A stretch of DNA of 64,000 bases from Antrihabitans stalactiti (GTDB taxonomy: Bacteria > Actinomycetota > Actinomycetes > Mycobacteriales > Mycobacteriaceae), in assembly GCF_012932915.1 (NCBI RefSeq), contig NZ_VCQU01000001.1:1110073-1174072 (forward strand), read 5' to 3'. This document shows, piece after piece, positions 46,353 to 55,900 of this stretch; within the stretch, counting starts at the first letter, position 1, and every line of letters starts with the position of its first letter. Under the pieces are notes generated by a model. It saw only the letters and a list, made by a program, of their open reading frames with translations, ran no database searches and was not told the origin of the DNA. Made by a program: the position numbers and the translations under genes.

Positions 46353-46719
46353 GCAAATAACTGTCCGTTACCGACCACACCCCCCACATCGGCGAAACCT
46401 GCCTATTCGGACTGGCCGAAGACCTCCCACTTACGGATATCGTTTCCTCACCCTAGGGTGCCTTGCTCGTCCGTTTTGTCCGTTCCATCTCTATGCCGGT
46501 TCGCTGATTGTTGATACGTCCGGCCGATCGGCGAAGTTCAAATTCGGGCAGTTCAGACAACAAATACCGACAATTCGGGAGCGGCTACACAAACTGTGCA
46601 ACTCACCCCGAATTGCCGCGCAGCACAATCGAACGAGCAATAGCATTGCTGGCGCCAGGCAAAACTGCCACATTCACAAGCCGTAGCAACACCACAATTC
46701 GGGCGGAGAACACTCACAT
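46353..46719. promoter_or_regulatory. divergent gap between the sigma gene and a lipoprotein gene
   Basis: 367 nt with no credible gene. Low G+C in its right half. The motif AATTCGGG occurs three times (near 46542, 46574 and 46695) in direct orientation, and TCCGTTTTGTCCGTTCC near 46469 contains a repeated TCCGTT. These could be regulator or sigma-factor sites; I cannot identify which. Confidence 0.4.
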
Positions 46720-47316
46720 ATGAAAATCACGAAAATCGGCTTTGCGGCGGTGACCGCGGCGACCATCGGCGCGCTCGTCGTCTCGGGGTGCAGCAAGGAC
46801 AAGGACGATTCGTCGTCGAAGTCGACCACGAGCGCAAAAGCGGCAACGACCTCCGCTTCAGCAACAAAGGACTACTCGACGCTTCTGATCAAGGCGAGCG
46901 ACATCGAGTCGCCCGGCGACACGTTCACCATGCAGACACCCACCACGAACCCCGGCGGCCACCCGGGCGTCGCGGCGCTCTTCTCGAACCAGGGCGACAC
47001 CCGAGAAATCGGTGACTCGATTCTGATCCTGCCCGACGAGGCGTCCGCAACGAAGGCGCTGGAAGCAGCCAGCGATGCGTTGTCGACCAGCGTCACCGGC
47101 GGAACACCGGAATCTGCCACTGTCGGCGACGGCGGCACCGTGGTTCAGGGCACTTCGCCCGATGGCTCGAAAGCCGTCACCGTTCTCATCTTCACGCAGG
47201 GCAAGGCGTTCGTGACATTGGAATTCGACAGCGCCCCGGGCGATGTCGTTCCGCTCGAAGGTGTGACCGACGTCGGCACACGGCAAGCCGAAGCCATCAA
47301 GAAGGGTCTCAGCTAA
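46720..47316 (+). CDS. lipoprotein of unknown function
   Basis: A 198-residue lipoprotein: signal peptide MKITKIGFAAVTAATIGALV ending in lipobox VSGC (Cys about residue 24), an S/T/A/K-rich tether to about residue 50, and a globular part (TLLIKASDIESPGDTFTMQT, GVAALFSNQGDTREIGDSIL, GTVVQGTSPDGSKAVTVLI) with the look of the short mycobacterial-type lipoproteins of unknown function. It is exposed outside the membrane. It is convergent with a serine hydrolase and is separated from it by a hairpin terminator. Confidence 0.75.
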   Translation: MKITKIGFAAVTAATIGALVVSGCSKDKDDSSSKSTTSAKAATTSASATKDYSTLLIKASDIESPGDTFTMQTPTTNPGGHPGVAALFSNQGDTREIGDSILILPDEASATKALEAASDALSTSVTGGTPESATVGDGGTVVQGTSPDGSKAVTVLIFTQGKAFVTLEFDSAPGDVVPLEGVTDVGTRQAEAIKKGLS

Positions 47317-47327
47317 CCAACGAGACA

Positions 47328-47359
47328 GCCTGGCGGCTCAGTGGCAAGTGCCGCCAGGC
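47328..47359. terminator. hairpin terminator between the lipoprotein and serine hydrolase genes
   Basis: Perfect 10-nt arms GCCTGGCGGC and GCCGCCAGGC with a 12-nt loop. The right arm is part of the serine hydrolase coding end (LPGGTCH). No long U-tract, but position between convergent genes supports a terminator role. Confidence 0.6.
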
Positions 47360-48228
47360 AACTCGGCTGAATGCTGCGTGAGCCATTGCGCGAGTTGACT
47401 GATCATCTTCGTGCCGTCGGCGAAGGAGCCGGATTTCGGCTGTACCGCCAGCGCTATCGCGGTCTGCCCTGACGGCGAGTTCACCACGCCCAGCTGACGG
47501 ACCAAGTAGCCCCCAGCAGTGTCAGGCCCCCAGCCGCCCTTGTACTTCGCACCGTCGAATGCCGATAATCCCCACTGTTGGTCGAGCGCAATCATTCCCA
47601 TCAAATCGATGATCGGCGCAGCCTGCGGAAGACACGGCAGGTCGGCGGCGAATCGGACTTGTTCGCTCATCGACCACTGGGTCTGGCCGAACGCCGAAAA
47701 TTCGGGCCGCACTTTCTCCTGCTGCACCGTCGTCGTCGTATCGCCCGCCTCCTTCAGGACGTCGGCCACTGCCTTCGCTGCGACGGGCGGCGTACCCAAC
47801 AGTTCCCACAGGTGTTCCGCCGCATCGTTGTCCGAGCGCGTGATGGCGGGCTGCGCGTAGGTCGTTGCAGCAGCGTCACCTTCGCGAACAGCGGCGATCG
47901 CCAACGGCACCTTGATCGTCGACCACGCCGGACCTGTCGTCCAGTCACCGAGCGTCACCACATCTGCGCCCGTTCCGACCGGGGCAATCGCGACGCCGAC
48001 CGATCCCGCAAGGGTGGAACGCAATTCGTCGAAGCTCTCACTCAGCGTCGACGCAACCTGCGTAGTCGTAGAGGCTGCCGGCGAGGACGGCGCTGCGACC
48101 GCCGGACTGGTCGGCGCAGCAGAGGCATCGCCCGAATTGCGTTCTGGGATGGTGCAGCCCGAGCTGATCAGGACAAGGAAGGCCGCAACGGTCGCGCTGA
48201 TCGCCGCTGCTTTGCGGTCAGTAGACAT
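47338..48228 (-). CDS. serine hydrolase (class A beta-lactamase-like) lipoprotein
   Basis: A 296-residue exported protein, probable lipobox SSGC near residue 25. It has the serine-hydrolase pattern STIKVPLAIAAV (SxxK), RSDNDAAEHLWELLG (SDN) and YKGGWGPDTAGG (KGG in place of KTG). This suggests a beta-lactamase or penicillin-binding-type fold, possibly with weak or no lactamase activity. The start ATG at 48228 lies 11 nt inside the 3' end of the upstream kinase gene; the first codon of the frame, TTG 48234, is less likely. Confidence 0.8.
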   Translation of the reverse strand: MSTDRKAAAISATVAAFLVLISSGCTIPERNSGDASAAPTSPAVAAPSSPAASTTTQVASTLSESFDELRSTLAGSVGVAIAPVGTGADVVTLGDWTTGPAWSTIKVPLAIAAVREGDAAATTYAQPAITRSDNDAAEHLWELLGTPPVAAKAVADVLKEAGDTTTTVQQEKVRPEFSAFGQTQWSMSEQVRFAADLPCLPQAAPIIDLMGMIALDQQWGLSAFDGAKYKGGWGPDTAGGYLVRQLGVVNSPSGQTAIALAVQPKSGSFADGTKMISQLAQWLTQHSAELPGGTCH

Positions 48229-49729
48229 ACACAACCGCGTTGTCGCCGCCGACGCAGGTCACGAGCTTCCCGCTCGCCGAACAACTCATCGTGTACTCCG
48301 TATGTGTCACGGGACTGACCGCCTTGATCTCGCGCGATTGGCCCGGAGCGCCTCTGGCGTACGCGAACCGCACTTCCTCCGCGAACGGGCACGACGTCTT
48401 GTCGTTACCCATCGCCGACTTGTGGTAATCACCGGTTTGGCCGTAGACCGACGGGCATTCGTTTGCACCGGGCGGCAAAGTCAAGCCCGGCGGCGGCTGG
48501 GTGGTCGGGATTGCGGATCCGTTCGCCCCGGTCGGCACCGCGGCGCTGGTAGTACCGGCGCTCCTGGACGAGTTGTCGTTGTTCGGTTTCGAAAACAGCA
48601 GCCAGCCGACCACTCCCCCGAGCGCGAGAATCGCGACTACCAACAACGCGACCATGATCGGCACGGTCGACGACTTCGACTGTTGTTGTTGCGGCGGCGG
48701 GTACTGGGCAGGTGGCGGTGCCTGTTGTGGCCAATTCTGCTGCGGCGGGCCGTAATACGCCTGCGTCGGAACCGGCGCAGGCCGCTGCACAACCTGTGTA
48801 GGGTCGACCCGATTCGGCTGGACGACCGTCGGCGAACTACGACTGACGAGCGCGTCGACGACCGCATGCCCGAATTCACCTGCCGAGGCGTAGCGGTCAG
48901 CAGGATTCTTGGCCAACCCGCGCGCGACCACAGCGTCGATGGCGGGCGTCAGGCCGGGGCGAAGTTTGCTCGGCGGTGGCGGCGGTTCACTGAGGTGCGC
49001 CATGAGCAGCACGCTGACATTCGCCGCCGGAAACGGCGGCTTGCCGGTCAGGCATTCCTGCAGAACACAAGCGAGGGAATAGATGTCGGCACGGTTGGTC
49101 GTCTGCCCGACATCGAAGCGCTCCGGTGCCATGTACGCGTACGAGCCGATCGCGGTGCCGACCGACGTCAGCCCCGGGTCGGTCGTGTTGTTGGCGATGC
49201 CGAAGTCGACCAGATACGCAAAGTCGTCTCCGGTGACGAGGATGTTCTCGGGTTTGACGTCACGGTGCACCAGGTTGTCGGCATGGGCGGCATCGAGGGC
49301 CGACGCGATCTGCGCGATGATCTTTGCAGCGCGGTCCGGGGCGAGTGTGCCTTCGCGCCGCAGCACCGAGCGCAGGTCTTCGCCGCCGACCAATCGCATG
49401 TCGATATAGAGGACGCCGTTGATCTCGCCCCAATCGTGGATCGGGATGACGTGGGGTTCCTGCAGCCGCGCTGCCGCGCGTGACTCCCGTCGGAACCGTT
49501 CCTCGAATTGCTGGTTCTTCGCGAGTTCTTCGGACAGCAGTTTGACCGCGACCGTCCGGTCTTTGACGGTGTCGTAGGCCTCGTAGACCTCGCCCATCCC
49601 ACCTTTGCCGAGCAGATCCCCGAGCTGGTAGTGCCCGAATTGGGTCCCGGAACGTGGGCCGCGCCTTCTATCCGCCAAGCTCGCACACCCCCATGGGTCG
49701 GCTGAAACACCTTTGACGATCGTAGACAT
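48218..49729 (-). CDS. Ser/Thr protein kinase with extracellular domain
   Basis: A 503-residue receptor-like kinase. Kinase domain (about 32-290): GKGGMGEVYEAYDTVKDRTV (glycine loop), VAVKLLSEELAKN (Lys), NLVHRDVKPENILVTG, VDFGIANN (DFG), GSYAYMAPERFD. Then a proline/glutamine-rich juxtamembrane stretch (PPQQNWPQQAPPPAQYPPPQ), one membrane helix VPIMVALLVVAILALGGVVG and a 120-residue outside domain with paired cysteines. Resembles mycobacterial PknE/PknF-type kinases; the substrate is unknown. The stop overlaps the serine hydrolase by 11 nt, so both may act in cell-wall control. Confidence 0.9.
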   Translation of the reverse strand: MSTIVKGVSADPWGCASLADRRRGPRSGTQFGHYQLGDLLGKGGMGEVYEAYDTVKDRTVAVKLLSEELAKNQQFEERFRRESRAAARLQEPHVIPIHDWGEINGVLYIDMRLVGGEDLRSVLRREGTLAPDRAAKIIAQIASALDAAHADNLVHRDVKPENILVTGDDFAYLVDFGIANNTTDPGLTSVGTAIGSYAYMAPERFDVGQTTNRADIYSLACVLQECLTGKPPFPAANVSVLLMAHLSEPPPPPSKLRPGLTPAIDAVVARGLAKNPADRYASAGEFGHAVVDALVSRSSPTVVQPNRVDPTQVVQRPAPVPTQAYYGPPQQNWPQQAPPPAQYPPPQQQQSKSSTVPIMVALLVVAILALGGVVGWLLFSKPNNDNSSRSAGTTSAAVPTGANGSAIPTTQPPPGLTLPPGANECPSVYGQTGDYHKSAMGNDKTSCPFAEEVRFAYARGAPGQSREIKAVSPVTHTEYTMSCSASGKLVTCVGGDNAVVYVY

Positions 49730-49780
49730 GCAGGCCCAGCGTTCGCCCGCAAGAGACTACCCCGGCGTTAAGGTCCGATC

Positions 49781-50128
49781 ATGAGGAACATGCAGGTTCG
49801 CGCATTGGTTGCGGTCGCCCTCGCTGCATCGCTCGGCGGTGTGACGGTCGCGTGCGACAAATCGGACCACACCGAATCGGCGACAGCCGCGCCAGGTGCT
49901 GATTCGTCCACGACGGCGATCGACAGAGAGTCGCTCGAGCTCGGCGTGGCGAAGGTCCTGGTCGATAGTTTCCGCGCCAAAGACGCAGTTGCCGATTGCC
50001 CCGACCCGCTGCACGAAAAGGCAGGGGCGACGGTCACCTGCAAGGTCAACATTTCTGGCTCACACGCAACAGTGGTCGTGACGAGCACCGATGACCAAGG
50101 TGGCTACGAGGTCGCGAAACCTCGCTAG
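49781..50128 (+). CDS. DUF4333 lipoprotein
   Basis: A 115-residue exported protein: signal peptide and lipobox TVAC (Cys about residue 25), then a short DUF4333 domain, LELGVAKVLVDSFRAKDAVA, DCPDPLHEKAGATVTCKVNI with two conserved cysteines, SHATVVVTSTDDQG. DUF4333 domains are common on actinobacterial lipoproteins and kinase tails; function unknown. It is divergent from the kinase and convergent with the NlpC/P60 gene. Confidence 0.82.
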   Translation: MRNMQVRALVAVALAASLGGVTVACDKSDHTESATAAPGADSSTTAIDRESLELGVAKVLVDSFRAKDAVADCPDPLHEKAGATVTCKVNISGSHATVVVTSTDDQGGYEVAKPR

Positions 50129-50142
50129 CTACCTAGTACCGC

Positions 50143-50754
50143 TCAGATCCGACGCGCGGCGTAGAACGTTTGGCTGGACAGCGGCGAGTACTTGACCGGC
50201 TCCCCCGCAGTCGACGCGTGCAGGATCTGGCCATTGCCCGCATACAGCGTGACGTGGCCGCCACCGTTGGTGATGATGATGTCGCCCGGCTGCAAGTTCG
50301 CTTCCGACACCGGAGCGCCGACGTTCATCTGCTCGTACGACGTGCGCGGCAAGTCGATGCCGGCCTGGTGGTAGGCCCACTGGACCAAGCCCGAGCAATC
50401 GAACGCGTACGGACCCGTGCCGCCCCATGCGTACATGGCGCCGATCTTGGTGCGTGCGGCGTCGAGTGCACGCTGGCCGACTGTCGAATTGTTCGGAACC
50501 GAAAGCGACGGCAACGACGGCATGGGCAGCGAGTTGAACGTGTCCGGCAGCTGCGGGGCTGGGAACTGCGGAAGTTGCGGAAGGTCTGGCACCTCGAAGT
50601 TACCGATACCTGGAACGTTGATCGTCGCGGCCGATGCGGGTGCGGCCGATATTGCAGCGCCTCCGACCGTCGCTGCACCGACTGCGCCGACGACGACTGC
50701 CCCACGCATTGTGCGGCCTACGCTCGACTCGCGCTGCAATCTGTGTTTACCCAC
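50143..50754 (-). CDS. NlpC/P60 (C40) peptidoglycan endopeptidase
   Basis: A 203-residue secreted protein with a signal peptide (RGAVVVGAVGAATVGGAAIS..ASAA), a proline/leucine-rich linker and a catalytic C40 domain: YAWGGTGPYAFDCSGLVQWA (nucleophile Cys), PRTSYEQMNVGAPVSEANLQ, GHVTLYAGNGQILHAS (catalytic His). It cuts the stem peptide of peptidoglycan. The upstream region forms a c-di-AMP (ydaO/yuaA-type) riboswitch, so its expression likely falls when c-di-AMP is high. Confidence 0.92.
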   Translation of the reverse strand: MGKHRLQRESSVGRTMRGAVVVGAVGAATVGGAAISAAPASAATINVPGIGNFEVPDLPQLPQFPAPQLPDTFNSLPMPSLPSLSVPNNSTVGQRALDAARTKIGAMYAWGGTGPYAFDCSGLVQWAYHQAGIDLPRTSYEQMNVGAPVSEANLQPGDIIITNGGGHVTLYAGNGQILHASTAGEPVKYSPLSSQTFYAARRI

Positions 50755-50779
50755 AGAAGTGGATCTCCTTCTTCCTGTT

Positions 50780-50935
50780 ATCCGCTGACCGAGTTAGCTG
50801 ACGGGTTCGGGCCGGGAAGAGCAGCCCTACTCCGCAGACCGCAAGCGGCCCTAGGAGATTCACCCCAGAGAACGTGGTTCCCCGGCTCGGAGCCAGGCTC
50901 CGATTAAGCGGTACCCCGCGTTGCCGCACCAGGGC
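50780..50935 (-). promoter_or_regulatory. c-di-AMP (ydaO/yuaA-type) riboswitch
   Basis: On the minus strand upstream of the NlpC/P60 gene the conserved segments CGCTTAATCGGAGCC, CGGGGAACCACG, TGGGGTGAATCTC and CCGAACCCGTCAGCTAACTC occur in the right order, which is the core of the ydaO motif that binds c-di-AMP and usually lowers expression of wall hydrolases in actinobacteria. Boundaries are approximate. Confidence 0.85.
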
Positions 50936-51028
50936 TGGTGCGAAACGACTTCGCGAGATCACGGAAAGATTACGGAAGTGACGCGCCCGTGTCCAGTGGA
51001 TGCCGAATCGTGTCTTGTTTCGAGCGTG

Positions 51029-52906
51029 TTACCAAACGCTGTTCCCGACAGGACGGCGCAAGCCGCTCGCGCGGAGGACCTGACGGCCGACTCCGGCGCG
51101 CAGCGCCTCCTCGGTACCGATGATCCGGACGTGCTTACGGGCCCGTGTGATCGCCGTGTAGAGCAGTTCACGGGTAAGTAGCGACGACTCCTGCGCGGGC
51201 AGCAGCACGGACACAGTGTCGTACTGACTGCCCTGGCTGCGGTGGATCGTCATCGCGTACACCGTCTGCAATGCCGACAGCCGCGTCGGATGCAGCAGGA
51301 CCGGGTTGCCCGCCCGAGGAAACGCCGCCAGCAGCGAGCCGTCGCGTCCCTTGACGATCACGCCGGTATCGCCGTTGAAGATCTTCGACTCGTAATCGTT
51401 GACCGTGACGAGCAGCGGCTGGCCCGGGTACCACCGCATCCGCTCCAACGGGTGCCCCGTGGCCGCGCCGATCCATGCGGTCGCTTGGTGCGCCCAATGC
51501 GCCACGCCGTACGGACCCTCGCGATGGGCGCACAGCAAACGGTGCCGTTCCATTTCGTCGAGAGCTGCGGCCACGTCACCTGCTTCGGCCGCGGCAGTGA
51601 CCGCAGCCGCCGACCGCACCACATCGTCGCGCAGCGCGTCGAGATCATCGGGAGGGTGCAACGACACCGCGGACGACGAACTGGCCAGCAACCGCATCAC
51701 CTCGTCGGTCCGTGCCTCCCGGACCGCGACGGCTAGGTCCGCGATTGCACCTCCGAAGCGCCGACCACGGCTGAGCCGGATCACACCGTCACGAAGCCGG
51801 TCTCGCTCGGCCGCGCTGAGCGCCGCCTCCTTGGGGTCGTCGGCAGCGGTGAGGTCCGCCTCGACCACGCTCGTCAGGACCGCCGACTCGACCCCGACCG
51901 CGGGGCGAGCGACGAGGTCGGCCAGCACGGCGCCGGCTTCGACGGAAGCCAGCTGGTCCGGGTCGCCGACCAGCAACAGTCGCGCATCCGGGCGGATCGC
52001 TTCGAGCAGGCGGCACATCATCGTCAGCGGAACCATGGAGGTCTCGTCGACGACGACCACGTCGTACGGCAGGCGGTTGGCCGCATTGTGCCGGAATCGG
52101 CTGGCGCTACCCGGCTTCCAACCGAGGAGACGATGCAACGTCATCGCCGTCAATCCGCTGGGTAAGCCCAGTATGTCAGCCTGACTCGACACGGCCTCCT
52201 GCAGTTGCGCCGCCGCCTTGCCGGTCGGCGCGGCAAGACCGATCCGCAGCCCCGGACCGTGCTGGCGCAACAGCAACGCAAGAATCCGCGCGACGGCGTG
52301 CGTCTTGCCCGTGCCAGGGCCCCCCGCGAGAATGGTCGTCCATTGGGTCGTGGCAAGCGCCGCAGCAATCCGCTGGCGATCAGGCGCTTGCGACGGCTGG
52401 GACGGGTCGTCGGCGTCGCGAAAGTACGCACTCAACCCGCCCGACAGCTCGGCTAGGTCGACCTTCGGCCGGCTCCGGGCACGCTCGTCGAGGACGTGTC
52501 TGATCGTCTGCTCCTGCCGGAAATAGCGGTCGAGATAGAGGAGCTCGCCCTCGTCGGTCTCGACCAGGCGCAGCGGCCGCAACGGACCCGTCGAGCTGCC
52601 GATCACCAACGGACTGCGCTGCAGCGCCGCAACGACGTCGTCGACGTCAGGCCATGGCAGGGCTGCGATGTCCCGGTCCGGTTCCTCGACTGTCACTTCC
52701 GACATTCCCTGCAGTTCGACGCACACCGAACCCATGCGGACCGCGCGGACCGCCAGCGCGGTTGCGAGCAGAACGCTGTCGGAGGTTTCACCACCGAGCC
52801 GCTGCAGGCGAAGGGCAACGTGCACGTCGGCCGCCGCGAGAACGCCGGCCTCGTTGAACGTCCGCAGCACGCCCTCGGCCCGGTGAGCGAGTTGTACGGC
52901 AGTCAT
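51029..52906 (-). CDS. recD: exodeoxyribonuclease V alpha subunit
   Basis: A 625-residue superfamily 1B helicase: QWTTILAGGPGTGKTHAVAR (Walker A), DVVVVDETSMVPLTMMCRLL (Walker B), LLLVGDPDQLASVEAGAVLA and the motif VI region TIHRSQGSQYDTVSVLLP. It is the 5'-3' motor of RecBCD. The start ATG is 52906, where RecD proteins begin (TAVQLAHRAEGVL); the longer upstream frame lies in recB. The start overlaps the recB stop by 4 nt. Last gene of recC-recB-recD. Confidence 0.93.
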   Translation of the reverse strand: MTAVQLAHRAEGVLRTFNEAGVLAAADVHVALRLQRLGGETSDSVLLATALAVRAVRMGSVCVELQGMSEVTVEEPDRDIAALPWPDVDDVVAALQRSPLVIGSSTGPLRPLRLVETDEGELLYLDRYFRQEQTIRHVLDERARSRPKVDLAELSGGLSAYFRDADDPSQPSQAPDRQRIAAALATTQWTTILAGGPGTGKTHAVARILALLLRQHGPGLRIGLAAPTGKAAAQLQEAVSSQADILGLPSGLTAMTLHRLLGWKPGSASRFRHNAANRLPYDVVVVDETSMVPLTMMCRLLEAIRPDARLLLVGDPDQLASVEAGAVLADLVARPAVGVESAVLTSVVEADLTAADDPKEAALSAAERDRLRDGVIRLSRGRRFGGAIADLAVAVREARTDEVMRLLASSSSAVSLHPPDDLDALRDDVVRSAAAVTAAAEAGDVAAALDEMERHRLLCAHREGPYGVAHWAHQATAWIGAATGHPLERMRWYPGQPLLVTVNDYESKIFNGDTGVIVKGRDGSLLAAFPRAGNPVLLHPTRLSALQTVYAMTIHRSQGSQYDTVSVLLPAQESSLLTRELLYTAITRARKHVRIIGTEEALRAGVGRQVLRASGLRRPVGNSVW

Positions 52907-55900
52907 GAGCCCGCCAACAGATCGGACAGCTCCACGACCAACGTCGCAGGAGGATTCCAGTCGAACACACCGCAGCCGGGCGGCGTCTCGGGACCGACCA
53001 TCCCCCGGACGAACAGATACTGCACGCCACCGAGGTGGCTCGCCGGATCGTAGCCGGGTAAGCGCCATCGCAGATAGCGATGCAGCGCAACGGCATACAA
53101 CAAGGCTTGCAACGGGTAGTGCGCGCGCAACATCTCCTCCGCCATCCTCGCCCTGGTGTAGTGCTCGACGGTGAGATCGCCTTGACCGAGTCGGTTCGTC
53201 TTGTAGTCGACAACAACGAAGCGCGGACCGCCGACCCGCAGTACCGCGTCGATGCTGCCCGACAGGAAACCGCGAAGCGGCGTCGACTCGACGGTGTGCA
53301 ACAGGTCCGCGTACGGTGCCAGCGCGTCGTCGGCGGGTAGGTGCTTGCGCAGCAATTCGGCGACGCGCTGCAGTGTCACGACGGTCGCCGCAGGCGTGTC
53401 ACCACCGGCGAGTGGGAGCTCGAAATCCAGCTCAGCCAACCGGTCTCGGGTTGCGATTGCGCCCAGCGTGCCGAATCCCAGCGGCGTGTCCATGACCGGG
53501 AGCAGGGCCGCACCGAGGGCTGCGGGGTCGATGTCGGCGAGCCGCAACGCCACGACCTCTGTGCAGCGTGTGACGAGTTCGCTCGCGAGATCTGTCGTAC
53601 TGGTGTCGACCGATTCGAGCACTTCGTGCACCAAGGTGCCGAACGCCGCCCCGGCGGGAAATCCGTTCAGTGGTGACGGGAGCCCACCGGGTGACAACTC
53701 TACGAGGGGTTCTTCCTCTGGTTCGTCCGTCTTCTCCGGTCGCTCGACTTCGCTACCCACCTGCGGCGTCTCGTGTACGGACCTGGTCAACGCAGAGTAG
53801 GAGGTGCGGCGCCACTCGGGATCGAGGGTGCGGTCGAATTGCGCTGCAGCCAACTCGGTCCGGGCGGCGCGTTCCGGCTGCCACACCACCGGAGCGGTCG
53901 GCGTTCCGACCGGTTCGACGGCGATCACCTCGCCAGCCGTCGCTCCCCAGGCGGTCAGCTTGCGCTCTGCGGTGGCGTCCTCCGGTACGACGATGCGCGA
54001 CTCCGGCTCCGCCACACCGGGCATACGGCCCAACAACAGTCGGTGCAGGGGCGACAGTGCCGTGGAATGTGCAGGCGCCCACCACGCGACGACCTGACAC
54101 ATCGCGCGGGTCAGCGCGACGTAGAGCAGCCGCAGTTCTTCGCCGGCTTCTTCGATGCCGTTGCGCCGCTGCCGTTCCCGATAGCCCGGTCCGTACTGAC
54201 CGCCGACGTCGAGTATCCGATTGCCCTCGTCGTCGTGGCAGAGGATGCTGCTGGGCGTCGGATTCTTCGCTGCGTCCCAGCCGAACGGCACATAGACGAT
54301 CGGAAACTCGAGCCCTTTGCTCGAATGGATCGTCGCGATGTGGACCGCTGCGGCCTCGCTGTCCAGTCGGCGCGTGCGGTCCCTGATTCCGCTGGGCGCG
54401 GGGTCTTTGATCCGCTCGGTCAACCATCTGGTGAGAGCGGTCAGGCCGAGCGATTCCTCGACGCAGGCGCGATTGCACAGATAGGCAACGTGCCGCAGGT
54501 CGGTGAGCAACCGTTCGCCGGACTCCGTCGCCAGCAATCGCGCATCCAACCGCGTGTGCGACGACAGTCGCTCGAACAGCGCCGCAAAGCCCGACTCCGC
54601 GAACAGCCCCGCCCACTCCCGCAACTCGCCGCTCACCTCGGCGACGACATCGTCTCCGCCGCTGTCCAACTGCGCGGCCGTGTAGCCGAGCAACGGCGTC
54701 AGCGCCGCCAGGCGCACGCAGTCGGACCGATGCGGTTGCACGAGTGCCGCCAGCACCCGAAGCCACTCGACGGCGCCCTCGGTAGCGAAAACGCTGGTGC
54801 CGCTGGCCAACACGGACGGGATTCCGGCGCGGTCCAACGCATCGACCACGAAGTCGAGGTGAGTGAGCCTGCGCACGAGCACCGCGATGTCGCGCGGCTG
54901 GACCGGCCGAGCAATTCCATCGACCTCGAGCAGCGCACCGCTGTCGAGTAAGGCGACGATATCTGCTGCGACGTCGTCGGCGACCCGCTTCCGCAAAGCC
55001 TCTACTGTCGGAAAACCGCTGCTACCCAACCGTCCCGAGCCCGCACGCGGTACGTGGCGCAGTCGCAAGGGCTTGAGCGTCGGTACCCGCGACTCGGTGA
55101 TCGATGCCGTGACCGGATGCACGACGATCGCCGAATCACCCAGCGCCGCACCGCCGTACAAGTGATCGAGCGCCTCGATCAGGCCAGCGTCACTACGCCA
55201 GTTCGTCGTCAACTCGAGGTGGTTGTCTGCGACCTTGGCGGCCGCCAGATAACTGGAAACCTCAGCGCCGCGGAACGCGTAGATGGCCTGCTTCGGGTCG
55301 CCGACCAGCACGAGCGTTGTCGTGCCGTGAAATGCGCGCCGCAAGATGTCCCACTGGATTGGGTCGGTGTCCTGGAATTCGTCGACGAGGACCACTCGAT
55401 AGCGTTCGCGCACCCGCTCGCAGGCAGCGTCGCCGTGCTCGGCGTCGGTGAGCCGATCCCGTAGCAGGACGAGCAGGTCGTCGAAATCCCTTGTGCTCGT
55501 TGCCCTTTTGCGTCGCTCGACCTCGGCCCGGACCGCCGTTGCGAACGCCACGCGCTGCCCGGCTTCGGTGTTGCTCGGGCTGTCGGGAGCCAGCAGCGCA
55601 TGCCGGTCGACGAGTGCTGCCCGTGCCACGCCGCGCGCCTGGTCGACGCTCAATAGCGGTGGCACCGGACCACTGAAGTTTCGTATGTAGAGGTCGTCGA
55701 CAACTTCGCTGACGAGATCGTCGATCGACTCGACGAAGTTCGCGTGCGGTTCCCGTTCGCCTGCGATACCGAGCGCGTCGAGCATCCGCTGGCAGAAACT
55801 GTGCGTCGTCGCGATGGTCGCGGCGTCGAAGTCCGACAACGCCTTTCGGAGGCGGCGCCGATGCGTTGCGGTCTTGTCGGGTCCGCCCTGCGCCAGGTAG

